Of a stretch of 35,338 nt of DNA, positions 21,715 to 34,090 are shown in pieces. The number at the start of each line of letters is the position of its first letter. Position 1 is the first letter of the stretch. The notes beneath the pieces are model-generated. The model made no database searches. It saw only the letters and a program-made list of their open reading frames with translations, and was not told the origin of the DNA. A program made the position numbers and the translations under genes. Where the stretch lies: contig NW_003148771.1 of assembly GCF_000003605.2 (NCBI RefSeq), forward strand, positions 277,426 through 312,763, given 5' to 3'. This DNA is from Saccoglossus kowalevskii (taxonomy: Eukaryota; Hemichordata; Enteropneusta; Harrimaniidae).

Positions 21715-24700
21715 AATCCATAAGCTGAATATTTGTTGACGCATGAAAACAAAATTTAGTAAGAGTCCATCATCAAAGCGTTAAAATAATAAAGTTTTTT
21801 GTAGCAACATTAAATATATCATACACATTAATGAGGTCACTGTCATTTTAGTCAATTTTCAACATCTCAGACATCCCTCACTAATTCTGGGGCAACATTC
21901 TGACTGCAAACAAACAAATTTCAGAAATTCATAGAACTTCAAGAAAATTAAATCATCGTGTCTATAATTCAATTTTAATACTTTGAAGCATTCACAGTAA
22001 TTTTGTTGGGAAATCAAATCTCAAACTTGCTGCTGTAAAAAAAAAATATAATAAAAATGTATTTTTCAGGAAAATTAATGCATATAATATACTTTGATAT
22101 ACCAATAAGGATGAAGTAGTGAGTTACAGAGGTTTTTAAAACATTTCAAGCCCTTTTAGAAATATTGGCGATACTGCCATGGAAAACATTTGTAGTTTTC
22201 GGGATGTAATTGAGAAGTCAATCAAAACCCGTTTTAATTATGCCAGTTTTATTTTCCATTCATAGGCAGCAATTCAGTATTAAATGCATGCACATTCAAC
22301 TTTTCTTTCAATTGTGTAATCTTCAGTCAAATAGTAGTAGGCCTGTGCTGGCAACGAAAACACACTCAAGTTATGATTTTTATTTTTTTAACAAAAAGTC
22401 GATTAAAGTTATTGTAAATCTAACCATTATTATTAACTTAATCCAGAATCAGCATAAAGCCGTCTGTTCCTCATTTGACATTTGGTTTACCAACTCTACC
22501 CACAGGGACATAATAAGTTCCATAATGCCAACTCACCCACAGGGGACGTAATGACTTCCGTAATGTCACATTGTAGATTTTGTTCATACTGTTTTACCAC
22601 CTACGTAACAGCAGTAAAAGTTCACATCTTTTCATTCAGCTGACGTTTCACTAAAAATTACTACTGTTAATATTTTTTGGTGGTACATGTTCCTTGTTTA
22701 TCCAGCCTTTTTACTCTCTTGTAAACTTGCAGCCTGAACAATTTAATTCTATAATTTTAGTGAATATTATTGTTAAAAAATAATATTACCGACTAGTTTT
22801 TATAATGCTATCAGTCTAATTGCTTTAATATTTTACATACTGTATTCATAAAGGTATCTGAGGTTGACCTCTATTTGATTTATTATGCCCCGGTACTGTT
22901 GCTGATGAAAGATATAGTGGTTACCTGTGTCCATCCATTTGCACATTGGTATCGGAAGCACAATTGCAGATCGAGACATTCATACGTTCAAAGTCATTGC
23001 ACACTACATCTGATCAACATATTATTATTTAATATTATTGATTACTTTTGTAAATCACCTTGATTGCCTATGAAGTCTTGATAATTTTTTATTTGTAATA
23101 CATTTTACATGAGGACCACCATCCTTAAATAGACTTTTCTTATGTTTTCCTTTTTTTTCTTCCTATATATGTTATATTGAAACTTATATACGTATTTGGT
23201 AAAATAAAAAAGATTTTATTCATTCATAGAGGGCTGCTCATTTGGTATTCTTTGAAGATTTTGTAATAGTGAGCTAATTTGTTTGCTAGTCGTCTGTGAC
23301 GCTTGAGTCCTTCCCAAGAGAAAGGCCAAAAGACTCCAAAGCTCATTAGTATTCGTACTAGCTACATCTTTTACAAATTCATGATATGATCAGTAGTTTA
23401 AAATAAACATTACCACCTGAGGTGTTACCACCTGTGTCCAGTATTTGTCTTACTTTAATTCACACTTTGTTTCTCTCAGTTTCTTAAGTGTCTGTGGTCA
23501 TGTAAGGCCATTCATTTGCAGTTACAGGTGGCCGTGATATTCTGTATTACTACTTTAGTAAATTGTCAGCTTGTTCAGTTATAACCATTATAAAATTCAC
23601 CTTTATAAAATTGGTGTGGTTGATTCTGAAAAATATTGAAAAAAAATATGCTACATAGAAAATAGAAGAAAAAAATCCCACTCACTCCCACAAGCAAAAA
23701 TTAAAAACATCATTATGTAAAAAAAAAAATTATTCTGAAACTTGAAATTGGTATGGAAGTTCACCCCCCTCAGTTTCTAATGGTGAACCCCTAAAACAGA
23801 AATGTTGGTTCAATAATTTGTTTTTGCGATGATCAACATTTTGTGAAAATTAAAGCTAAAGCATGACATTTTTTTGTTTAAATATAACCACATAAAAATC
23901 ACCAAATCTTACCGAAATATTGTTTTAGACATGATTGCATGGGCAAAGTGACACTACATAAGGCTAATGTTACATAAAATGTGATGTGAAAACTAAGTCA
24001 TCAAGTCGCCATTTTGTTGAAATCAGTCATGTGATAGTGGTCGTAGAAAATTATGATACACAATGCACACTACTATGGGATGTGACCTTCTTTTGTCGCT
24101 TGCAAGTGATTTAATGTACAACACCAGTATCTACATGCATGCATGTATACACAAGGGAACAGGGCGCAGCGCCCTCATGCCATGGCCCCCTTACCCTGGG
24201 GAGCAGATCCTCTGGCAACCATGAAATTCTGATTGACCGGGGATCACATGTGGCCACAGTCTTCAACTGTGACCTGTCTTATAGAATTTTGGCCCCAAGG
24301 AAGCCATAGAATGCTCCATTTTAACTTGGAATTATCAAAAACTCCACACCCCACTGAATTGCAGTGCTCCCTCATGCATTTTTTTTCTCGAAAATCCCCT
24401 GTGTATATGCTATGCTTTCACTGTCCACATTTCGGAGATGGTTGTTACAAATTTACACTAATGACACAGTAAATGTTTTTTATTAAAAATAAAAATCAGA
24501 GAAAAAAGATCAATAGTTACAGCTATTGTAGATTCAAATTCTTGGCAGATTCGGGTGGTTTCCAGTATGTTTCCAGTATGTTGGCGCAGATCTGTAAGGT
24601 TCAATTCAACCCCAATAAAAGCCCAATAATAGAAGACAACTCTCTGAAATGGAAAGCTCAAAGCTCAAACACCTTATTTATTTACATAATAAGCATAGCG

Positions 24701-24881
24701 TGGTTGTAATACAGAAAATATGGCATCAATTATTTATGTACTGACAGCTTTTATGAATGTTTTGCAAAACCAATAAATCTATTAATATTTTATGAATAAT
24801 TATAATGGCTACAGCTGTCTGATTTCTTTACATGACTGTAATCACATTGTTTATGACATAATAATGTTGTTAATGCAGTAT
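21715..24881. other. Non-coding stretch with a small two-copy repeat
   Basis: Positions 22498-22569 hold two copies of a 37-bp unit starting ACCCACAGGG (22498 and 22535). The remaining sequence, including open frames at 22210-22551 and 24233-24472, shows no recognisable protein or RNA. Confidence 0.5.
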
Positions 24882-25380
24882 TCATATTCACTTTGCTCAT
24901 AGTATTTGTTTTAGATTCCATATTCACATTGCTTATGATATTCAAATTAGTTGCCAATTATTCCCATTTGTTGCCATATTCAGTGATTATGGTATTCACA
25001 ATGGATGCCATATTCACATGAATTTCTTTATTCACTTTGCTCATGGTATTCATTTTAGTTTCCATATTCACATTGCTCATGATATTCAAATTAGTTGCAA
25101 TTATTCCCCTTTGTTGCCATATTCATTGATTATGGTATTCACAATGGATGCCATATTCACATGAATTTCTTTATTCACTTTGCTCATGGTATTCATTTTA
25201 GTTTCCATATTCACATTGCTCATGATATTCAAATTAGTTGCCAATTATTCCCCTTTGTTGCCATATTCAGTGATTATGGTATTCATATTGGCTGCCATAT
25301 TCACATGAATTTACCTATTCACTTTGCTCATGGTATTCGTTTTAGTTTCCATATTGCCGAATATCCACATCAGTTACCAT
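24882..25380. repeat. 144-bp tandem repeat with internal subrepeats
   Basis: The phrase TTGCCATATTCAGTGATTAT or a variant starts at 24971, 25114 and 25258, a period of 143-144 bp. Partial units lie on both sides, giving about 3.4 copies. Each unit contains diverged subunits built on CATATTCACATTGCTCATGA. The period is divisible by 3, which keeps the His/Ile-rich frame 25095-25394 open; this is not evidence of a gene. Confidence 0.9.
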
Positions 25381-27024
25381 ATTATTTTGTCTAGACTTGT
25401 TAAGATATAATTTCTGTTCAATATTGATTGTACATGCAATACCTGCATGATGTTACTATGTCCTTTCTGTGTGATTTCATTTTCATCTAATTGTACACAT
25501 GCATGTACACCAGTTAGGTTAGTAACGATTGCTATTAAAATGACGTAAACTCTGACATACTTGGGTCGCCTTTATTGAATTCTGCAATTCTGTTCTGACG
25601 TCATTCCAAACTGTTTAATTCACAATCATCAGTCAATGGCGTTGCTGCTTAATTGGACAAGGATTTTATTTTTGGCATTTCAGTAATATCTTGTTCAAAC
25701 TTGGTATGAACATCACACATATGGTTTGCTATAGCACGTTGTCTTTTTTTGGTTATCATAATTTTTAGATATTTTTGAATTCCATACGGTTCCTTGAAAT
25801 GACAGGGTCTGATTTCAGTCGGGCTCGGTATGAGTATCACATTAGGTGCATTACTGTGGAATGTTATTTTTTGTTGGTGATTTTACAATAGGTCATGTGA
25901 CCTTGTTAGTTTGCTTAATCGTAATTATAATACCAAATCAATACCAGTGATGATGGGTATTGGGTGGGTGTGTAGCAACACTTAATATAAAGCTTAATGC
26001 TATTACAGTTCTAATGTTCTTTATATCCCTTTGAATGCCTTTTTGTCACTCGTCACAAAATAAAACCACATAATTTTTTTCAAGAAGTATTGAAATAATT
26101 ATGCATGCACGTTGTGCAAGGTCAAAAAAGTTGAAATCCTCAAAAGTTTAACAACCCTTGGAAAGAACCATTGGCAGGAAGTAGTCCCTTTTGTCTCTGT
26201 TGGTCACTCTATGGATTTGTCTTTTGAAATCTATAAAAGTTATTTGGGAAATGACATGGCCTTCATTAATGCAACTATATTGCCATTGAGCAACAGGCCT
26301 GTCACTTTCAGTATTATGTCAACGCACCGGACAATTCTCATCGATTTATGCAACCTATGCATTTCACAGAGGAGAATTTATAGTCAAAATGTTATCTATA
26401 TTATCTAAATGGATATCTCTTATCAAGCCTATATACACACCACTATGTGCCTCCACTATCACCTCTTGTCTGGTTACCATGGCAACACCATTCATAGTAC
26501 ATTAGTGAGAAGTCCTGTGACCATTCCGTATAAGATAGTTTTCATACTACGATACATGTACTTTATAGTGCTTTTGTCTGGTTGTGTTTCAATTCACTTC
26601 GTTGATGAGGTTTAAAAGTTAATGTCTATTTCTACTAACGTCAATATTCTCATAATTCAGTTTCCTAGTCTAAATGCAAGACAATTTAAAGTTTTTGTTC
26701 ACTTGTTCTAAGAATGCATGCAAAATAAGCTTGTTCACTGAAAGAAATTTTGTTCGAAATACTCGGTGATGGCACTTGGCAAGTAGAGTTAAAGCAGGAC
26801 TTTTGGATTTAGTAATTACAAAAATTCAGCCATTGAAAATAAAAATTACAGTTGCCAAACCATTTTACAGGTTTGATAAGTACCTGGACCTATAAAAATG
26901 TACTGGTTTTGGCCAATCAAGTGAATAGTCCAAATATGCACTTCACTGATTGGTTGTCATGTTACTTTCTCAACTTGAATATTTATAGCTATACTCTTAC
27001 TATTGAATCGTTTGTTTGGTTGTA
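25381..27024. other. Non-coding region upstream of the first recognised dystrobrevin exon
   Basis: May hold the promoter or a 5' intron of the downstream gene. About 25690-25710 carries TTCAAACTTGGTATGAACAT, related to the AAACTTGGT repeats at 13.1-13.9 kb and 32.17 kb. Open frames at 26112-26408 and 26409-26615 are not recognisable. The last bases (TTGTTTGGTTGTAG, ending at 27024) look like a 3' splice site. Confidence 0.5.
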
Positions 27025-27039
27025 GGTCATCTGACAGCA

Positions 27040-27124
27040 ATGGATGATAGTGGGCAGTCTAGGTCAGGTCAAAGTTCATCTTCGCGAATCAATGATGAAA
27101 GGCGTCAACTTATAACAGAAATGA
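27040..27124 (+). CDS. Dyb: Dystrobrevin, coding exon 1 (N-terminus)
   Basis: Encodes residues 1-28, starting MDDSG, continuing through a Ser-rich QSRSGQSSSSR stretch and ending ERRQLITEM. The MxDSG start and the ERRQL..EM segment align with the N-terminus of vertebrate dystrobrevins. The Ser-rich insert between them seems longer than in vertebrates. The ATG at 27040 has G at -3 and G at +4. The frame is open upstream to a possible acceptor TTGTAG|G ending at 27024 (or CTGACAG|CA ending at 27037), so an untranslated exon upstream is likely. The donor is A|GTAAGT at 27125; the exon ends in phase 1, splitting an Arg codon. Confidence 0.88.
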
Positions 27125-27345
27125 GTAAGTTCTCTTCAGTATTTGTTTTTACAAGAGACAAGCTAAAACTATTGAATTTGAAACAACTTAATATTTGAAT
27201 TGCTGTTTCTGTTTGAGATGTACAGTTTTGTACCTGGTGAATGTGTATACTGATAGTACCGTATGTGAACTTGAGAAAATGATTTCATACATTTGAATTG
27301 TGTGAGTATATATTATTAATGCATTATCAATTTCAATTTTTCTAG
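27125..27345 (+). other. Dystrobrevin intron 1 (221 bp)
   Basis: GTAAGT donor and TTTTTCTAG acceptor, phase 1. No features seen inside. The unspliced frame reads on to 27198 and should not be taken as coding. Confidence 0.9.
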
Positions 27346-27426
27346 GAAACCAAAATTTTGATGTGATTCGATTTGCCACATACAGAACAAGTTGTAAGCT
27401 GCGATTTGTACAGAAAAAATGTAACT
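27346..27426 (+). CDS. Dyb: Dystrobrevin, coding exon 2
   Basis: 81 bp encoding residues 29-55, [15 protein letters not shown] followed by [12 protein letters not shown]. The segment [20 protein letters not shown] is a hallmark of dystrobrevins; dystrophin and utrophin differ here (AYRTAMKLRRLQK type), which decides the family. It is the start of the first EF-hand-like region that contacts the WW/ZZ side in dystrophin relatives. The acceptor is CTAG at 27345 and the donor GTAAGT at 27427; both junctions are phase 1. Confidence 0.96.
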
Positions 27427-28077
27427 GTAAGTTTTGAGATTTAAATTACATTAAAAAATGTCTGTTTCCATAGACACCATCAGTGGCATATACTAAGGTA
27501 GGGAGAGGTAGAAAATAAATGAAAGATCAAACTACATAAGTCAATCCTAATTATATATCACATGTAGTTCATACTTTCTGCCTATTGCAGATAGCATGTT
27601 TCAATATTCTGTCACTTATTCATGGCTATATGTTGTCAGATGTAAAATATAATTATCATGAGAATGTTGCAAAGTATACAAGAAGGCAGTACGCCGATTG
27701 TATCGACTTGGTTGATGTGATGCTGTACTGCCTGAGTGCATACTTTAAGGTATTCTCATGATAACCTTTTTATTATGTATACATCTGTTTTCTGTTAGTA
27801 GTAATAATTTAATGATAGATAACAACTGAAGATGTCAATGAATCTGTTTTATGCTACAGTATTTAAACTTTTGCATTTAGTTACATGATTTTATTTTCCT
27901 TACATGCTATAGTGCTTTATGTTCACTGTCAAGCTGAAACGTGTCAATTCCCATATAAATGAGAATTTGAATTTTGGAATGAGTGAAGATACAGTTTGGA
28001 AGAAATGCATTTTTTTTTACTGAATGGTAAATTCTATTGTTAGATAAATAGTAATGTTTATTTTAATTTGTTTTCAG
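27427..28077 (+). other. Dystrobrevin intron 2 (651 bp)
   Basis: GTAAGT donor and TTGTTTTCAG acceptor, phase 1. Contains the long hairpin at 27653-27764. Confidence 0.92.
27653..27764 (+). ncRNA. Intronic 112-nt hairpin, candidate miRNA precursor or small foldback element
   Basis: Two equal 40-nt arms (27653-27692 and 27725-27764) are inverse to each other at 31 of 40 positions, rising to 34 of 40 with G-U pairs. They surround a 32-nt loop. Perfect blocks are TTATCATGAGAAT/ATTCTCATGATAA at the base, AAAGTAT/ATACTTT in the middle and AGGCAGTAC/GTACTGCCT near the loop, separated by small symmetrical mismatches of 2, 1 and 3 nt. This geometry suits a pri-miRNA stem on the sense strand of the host intron. 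I do not recognise a known miRNA seed. A MITE is the main alternative; no second copy was seen in the window. Confidence 0.45.
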
Positions 28078-28291
28078 TACATCTTGTAGACATTTGGAAT
28101 ATCATTGAAGCATACCGAGAGAACGGTCTAAACACCATGGAACACTCATCAGAGTTGCCTTTTTCTAAAATAGAAGGAATCATTGCTAGTATATATTATC
28201 AATTAAATAAACGACTCCCCTCAACGCATCAAATCAACATTGATCAATCTATCAGCTTGCTACTCAATTTTCTACTCCTGGCGTATGATAG
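28078..28291 (+). CDS. Dyb: Dystrobrevin, coding exon 3
   Basis: 214 bp encoding residues 56-126, beginning [19 protein letters not shown] and including [16 protein letters not shown], then [16 protein letters not shown]. These segments match the dystrobrevin first EF-hand region (helices of the EF-hand_2 type domain) nearly residue for residue; the middle ([15 protein letters not shown]) is more variable, as usual in the family. The acceptor is TTTTCAG at 28077 (phase 1 in) and the donor GTAAGT at 28292 (phase 2 out, splitting a Ser codon). Confidence 0.97.
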
Positions 28292-28769
28292 GTAAGTGAT
28301 TCAGTTGGACATGATTGGTGTTACGTTGAACTTGCTATAATGTCATGTTTCCATGGTGTCCTCATGCTCGTCATTTAAATAGCATTTTGGCAGATGACTC
28401 AGACAACCAACATGTTGCTGTTGCCAGTTGCTAGTAAATATTCAATCAGGAAATGTGCTTCTATGTAACAGTATACTGAAAGATATATTTCTGATTTTCT
28501 TATCGTTTGACAAGTGAAGACAACAGAACATTGTCAGACTTTGGTAAGGTGAATGATGAGATTATGATCATGGAATATGGTTTCTATGGCAATGTGCAAT
28601 GTACAGTATTGTGTATAGCATGTCTCATTGACCGGTATACACTCGATACAGATGTGTGTGTCGTATAATTTCAACGTAATGGTCTCTACTCGGAGCTTAC
28701 ATTTAATTCAAAGTCGCAGCCATTGTCTCTTTAATGTGTTGAGTCACTTTAATTGTGTTTGTTTTTTAG
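28292..28769 (+). other. Dystrobrevin intron 3 (478 bp)
   Basis: GTAAGT donor and GTTTTTTAG acceptor, phase 2. Nothing recognised inside. Confidence 0.92.
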
Positions 28770-28855
28770 CGAGGGACGTGGCCACATGAGAGTATTATCT
28801 ATCAAAGTTGCCTTGGCAACACTGTGCTCAGGGAAACTCATGGATAAACTCAGAT
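28770..28855 (+). CDS. Dyb: Dystrobrevin, coding exon 4
   Basis: 86 bp encoding residues 127-155, SEGRGHMRVLSIKVALATLC then SGKLMDKLR. Corresponds to the family's DPEGHGKISVFAVKMALATLC segment. Together with the preceding Asp it forms a degenerate EF-hand loop (D-S-E-G-R-G) lacking a Glu at the last coordinating position, so calcium binding is doubtful, as is general for dystrobrevins. The acceptor ends at 28769 and the donor GTAAGT starts at 28856; phase 2 in, phase 1 out. Confidence 0.96.
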
Positions 28856-30660
28856 GTAAGTATGACGCAGCCCTTCTTTTAAAATTTATGCTTATTATAG
28901 GTTTCACACCATAATTATAATTTGTGTCAAGGAGCTGGGTTATGTACCGACAAATGTAAAACAACTTTTTGCAAGAGATGACATGCTTGTATTTCAAACT
29001 GTTATATTTAATATGATACCAGAATATGAAAGCCTTAGTTTTGTGAGTAGAATTTTAGCAATAATCAGCTGGTTTTGAATTGGCTTGTACATTTAGAATG
29101 AGCAGTCAGCTTGGTGAACTTTTCTAATTTTGCTAATGTAGTTGAATCAGCTTCATTATTGTGACTTTCAGCACTGTGATGATGCTTTTTATTACATGTA
29201 TTTGAATTTATGAACTAGAAAACCACTCTTTTAATTTTGTAACATTTTGGGTACTTGTCTCTTTGGTTCTATGCAGGCTTTCAGCCAGCCATCCATCTGT
29301 CATTATTGACAGGCACTATTGACACTGTATATCTTAAGCATTTCGCACAAGGAGTGCTAGGAGTTTGTTCAAAACTTCGAATGTTTTTAAATCAATCGTC
29401 GGTTGGCTCATATTTTATGCATATAATAAACTGTTTCAGTGATTTCTTTCCTAAATAATGATAAATGAAACTTAGAAGCATTGTAGAAATAAACTAGCTG
29501 GCCCTAAAAATGCGTAAATCTGCAATCTGTTATCACTACTAGTTCCTGCTTAGGAAGGCATTCTACACGTTATTTTATTGCATTCTGACATTCTATTTCA
29601 AGCTAGTTGAAACCTAAAATTACGCAGGAAATTTCAAACTTCGAACACAAATTTTATTATTGTTATTATGTCTTAATTTCTGCTGTTCGAAAGATTGAAT
29701 TATGTATAACATTAATATTTCACTCACAAAACAATATCTCACTAAAATACGTGATTAAAAGGCAACTTAAACTGTAAAACGAAGAATCTAGTTCCATGTA
29801 CTTGTGTAAAAAAGCGACGGATCGCTATTTGAGCCAAAATATGACAGACTTATGCTAAGACAGACTTCCTGTGACAGCACAATAAGACAGGCACTCTATG
29901 TTTTAGACATGTACAAAATGTGAAAGGCAAATTATTGACAAACCTTTCACATTTTTAATTTATCTGTAAATTACAAAATAACCATAGATAATCAACAACA
30001 AAAACAAGTCTATGGCTACAGACTAGCACCTCTGTTTTTTTCATCTCAATAAAATTTTTAGATTAGCATTTTCAATTTTTTGCTTATATCCCTGGTTTTT
30101 TGTGGAAATAGTTCCGCTTTTCAAATTTGTATACTTTTGTCGATGGTGGATGACAGGAGTACAAGACTTGAGGTTATTTTTCATGCTCAAATAAAAGCAG
30201 TTTTAGGTGATGAATTGGACAATGTCTAAAATGATCATAACAAAATAGTTACTCACCAACTCCTTTCTTAAATTTTAAAAGTTAGCTTATAGAAAATAGC
30301 CACTTATTCAACTCAAGACGTCAAATCAACTAAAAAAAAAAAATCACATACATGGCCGTTATTATCCTGTTATTGCATATTGAATGTAAGAATTGACCTC
30401 AATTCACTTAAGCTCAGATAACACTTTAGATCCATTCCAATTTACCATACAAAATATACTTACAATGCTATCCAATGTGTCTATTTGCACTGTTCCCCAT
30501 TGTTGTATAAAGTAATAGTTATTTTTTCTCAATTATGAAATAAAGTGATAGAATTTATCAATTTTGACACGTATTATAGATGAAAACTGCTAAATAGCTA
30601 TATTTCAAGTGATATCATTGTTACTTGTCACTGTATGTGTGCGAGTACGCTGAAATGATG

Positions 30661-30814
30661 TTCTGGCTGTTTTGTAGGGAGTTTATTTTCACTGATTGTT
30701 GGTGAGTTGAATGTAAAATATAGGAAAGAATGTATATTCGCTGGATTTTATTTTCACAGAATCTTTCCTTCATCAAAAAAAAAACAAAAAGCGAAAATAA
30801 AGGATTTTACAGTA
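30661..30814 (+). mobile_element. Family 1 MITE-like element, 5'-truncated copy e
   Basis: Retains TTTATTTTCACTG, GTAAAATATAGGAAAGAATG, ATTCGCTGGATTTTATTTTC and the end GCGAAAATAAAGGATTTTAC-AGTA, in the orientation of copies a and c. The left inverted end is missing. Confidence 0.7.
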
Positions 30815-32039
30815 CATTTAGCCTAATAATTTTTTAAGAAGGATTTTTAATAGAAAAATAAACATGAACTAATTTGAATCATCACACCTTTAAATGAATA
30901 CTATTAGTAGGCAATTTCATCATAATCTTGACCTTTTAATAGAAATTACCGGTAATTTCTTTGTGACTGCAGTGTATGTTACCTAAACATGTTTAGCTCA
31001 GATAGTTGCAATAATTTAGATCAAATTTGAGACATACATGTAGGTATCATGAGATAATGTGCAGTCATGTTATATTTTCAGAGCCATGACCATGTAAATT
31101 AAGTAGCTAATTTGCATATTGCCACATTTCAGCCTGTGTAAGCAAAATCTCAAAAACTTGAGAACTGATTTTGATTAGATTTGCTATATATTGATGCTGG
31201 ACGTCTGTCGACTAATGATCCTAAACTTCTAATGCCATTGCTCCTTCACTGACTATGAATGATTATAGTATTTATAAAAATAGTTATACATTAAAAAAAA
31301 ATTTCAAGTTATGCGTGTGACAGGTTCATTGTTTTTTCGAGAGATTTAAAAAGAATTTTCAGTTTTCATGGAAAATCATAAAATTATTCACAATTTCCTA
31401 ACAAAAATAAAAAAAAACATGTGTCAATTTCAAGAAATTTTTTGCCTTGCTATTTTCAAACATGCTTTTGCCTGTCTATAATTAGTGTACCGGTAAATTA
31501 GTATTGTTATATTTTAACACATTGTCATTCATTGCATCAACAAACGTATACCAATATTTATAGTTTTTGGTGCTTCCATAGCAATACAAGCATGTGTCAA
31601 AATGTTGAATAATTGACTTCATGTCTGCGTTGCAAATTAGCGTCATCATGTTGTCAGATTTGATCGTAATTACTTCTTACTTTGCCGCTGTTATCGCGCA
31701 CAGCGACTCACTCCCTGGTGGCTTTTCATTATTAGTAAACTGATAACCCTTTTATTGTGCCATTCTAACACCTTGTGTTCTGTTAAAGCTGTCAGATGTA
31801 TTCTATTGAAAGCCCTTGGCATGTAGAGTAATGTGTGTCTCACACATGTACAAAATGAACCAATTACATTTACGGTATTTACAGGATATCTGGGTCACAT
31901 GCTTATTCCCAATAGCTGAATATTATCAAGTATCTTTGGGATTAAGAAGAAAACACTGACATGCAGCATGCCCCATTGCGACCATTGGGTTTAATCTTTC
32001 CGAATTTATAGGCTGTTCCCGTCCAGACAGGGACTTTTA

Positions 32040-32400
32040 ATTTCACCTCCATGAGTCTGTGTGCCTGTTCGTCTGCACCTAGCTGTATCTCAGACATGCC
32101 TTGGCTGATTTCATTCAAATTTCACTCACACATCACACATCATATCATACATATATATACATTCATTCAAACTTGGTATGTCCATTGAAAATAATCGGTC
32201 CTTGACGCACAACATTTTTCAGATTGAAAATGACTCACTGGTAGCCATTTTTTTTAATGAATGCTGTTTTTGGAGTCATATTGATAACATACATGTAGCT
32301 GGGCTGATCATGTAAAAACTTTACACATACATCATATTTGTAACAGATATGCATAGAATCAGAATCTGATTCAAAATGGCCTATCATCATTTTCATGCCA
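32040..32400. repeat. Dispersed repeat related to 10140-10329
   Basis: Contains TTCAAACTTGGTATGTCCAT (about 32167) and the ordered phrases shared with 10140-10329 (ACTCACTGGTAGCCATTTT, TTTAATGAATGCTGTT, CTTTACACATACAT). Diverged; boundaries are approximate. Confidence 0.5.
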
Positions 32401-34060
32401 GAAACGCATTATGAATGTCATTGGTGGAATGATGCAATTTTAATTTTAATAGATAATAACATAGTGGCTGAGCGATAAAATGGTCAGTCAGCTCATCATT
32501 GTCCTTACTACTTATTATTGTTTTTGTGGCTAAAATTACTTCATACGTTAAAGGCTTTTTATAACAACATGCAGAATATATTACAACTTTAAACACACAA
32601 CTTTCTATATATTGAGATGCTTGTAGATTTGCTTCTAGTGAGGATTGTGTGATTTCCACAATTTTTGCTACTTACATGTATGGGTCGTGAAGCAATCCGA
32701 AATATACATAGTATTGTTTATGAACATGTCGGCAATGCAACTATCTTGACATTTTTGCACAAAACATGATTACAAGAAATCAAATATATTTATCGCAGCA
32801 CTGAAAACTTCCGTTAAAAATCAACTTTGGATAAATAAAATTCTTATTTTTTTCATGAAATTATTGTTTTTTTAATCTTCTAAATTAACTAAATGGCATT
32901 ATCTTTATTGATTTTTGACTTGTTAGGCTGCAGTGGCCAATAGCAAGGATTTTGTGCCTTTAATGAAATAGAGCAGATTATAGCTGAACGTGGATTAATT
33001 AGCCAATAAGCTCATAGCAAATTGTGAACACTTCCAATTGGTCACGTTAAGTTACATAAGGACTACCAAAACACAGACATTATTGTCAACAGTGTTTTTC
33101 CCTTTTAAGAAAATTTGACATTGAGAAATGTTGTTTTCATCCCAGATCTCTTGTCAATTTCACTGAGAAACTTGCTCATCCAAAAATTTCCTAAATTTTT
33201 AGCAAGATATGTAGCTAATTATATCCATTTGGTTTTCAAAATTATCAAAATTACATAAAAATGTTCAAATGTTGTATCAAAATTTTGGTCTGATAAAAAA
33301 TCATGTTCAAAATTTTGGAATGTGGAGTAATTAGTCAAAAGTTGGGTACTTTGGAGGGGACATTTAGGTTAATACTTGGGTTGAATGAAAACGTTAGTGT
33401 GATTACTGAATCATAAGACATTGTAGTCAAAGAGTCTTAGCTGCGTGATTTGCAATGTGGAATAATAATAAGGTTGCCAAGGTTGTGTTAATGCTAGTAA
33501 TTACCTAAATTGTTATTGCACAGTTGAAAAAAAAGAAGTAATTTGTGAGTAATTACTTCAAATAAAATGAATAACTCCTTGTAATTTCCCACTGTTGATT
33601 GACGATACAAGTTGTTTGAGTTGCTGCATGGATGTTGCATATATGGCACGTTCCTCACTGAATTCATGCTGTGTGGGAACAGAAGCTATTTTTGTATGCC
33701 GGCATGTTGTCATCACAGTGACAATTAATATTACAATAATGATTGTGCGTAAACACTCTGCCTCTTTATGTAGTGTTTCAAAATAAGTGCATATATATGC
33801 AGACAGTTTTCAATTTACTTTGATTTAAAGTGGTCATGCTATCATGCTACAGCAATGAACTACTTTTGTCATGTAACACAAATGATATTGAAAAACTAAA
33901 TCAAGAATGTAAATTCATTTATTTGTTAAGTGCTTTGGATACTCATCTTATGATACCTTTCGCCAAATATGTTAATTCTATTTTAAATGTAGTTAATACC
34001 GGTAGTTGTATTTAGTGGCCATACTGCCGTATTGTACTATATCGGTGTTGTGTCAATAAA

Positions 34061-34090
34061 TTATTATTATTATTTATTATTATTATTTTT
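34061..34090. repeat. (TTA)n microsatellite
   Basis: About nine near-perfect TTA/TAT units ending in a T run, within intron 4. Confidence 0.9.

Noticed and set aside
26889..26953. TATA/CCAAT promoter for dystrobrevin (TATAAAAAT, CCAAT, inverted CCAAT)
   Set aside because: The CCAAT words lie downstream of the TATA-like word, the wrong order for a + strand promoter, and the first exon appears to have a splice acceptor, so the promoter is probably further upstream.
29255..29458. Extra dystrobrevin exon after the TTCTATGCAG acceptor
   Set aside because: No family sequence is missing between exons 4 and 5, the frame ends in a stop and no donor fits the required phase.
33535..33559. Hairpin GAAGTAATT...AATTACTTC as a regulatory structure
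   Set aside because: Short AT-rich arms are expected often in such sequence; no other support.
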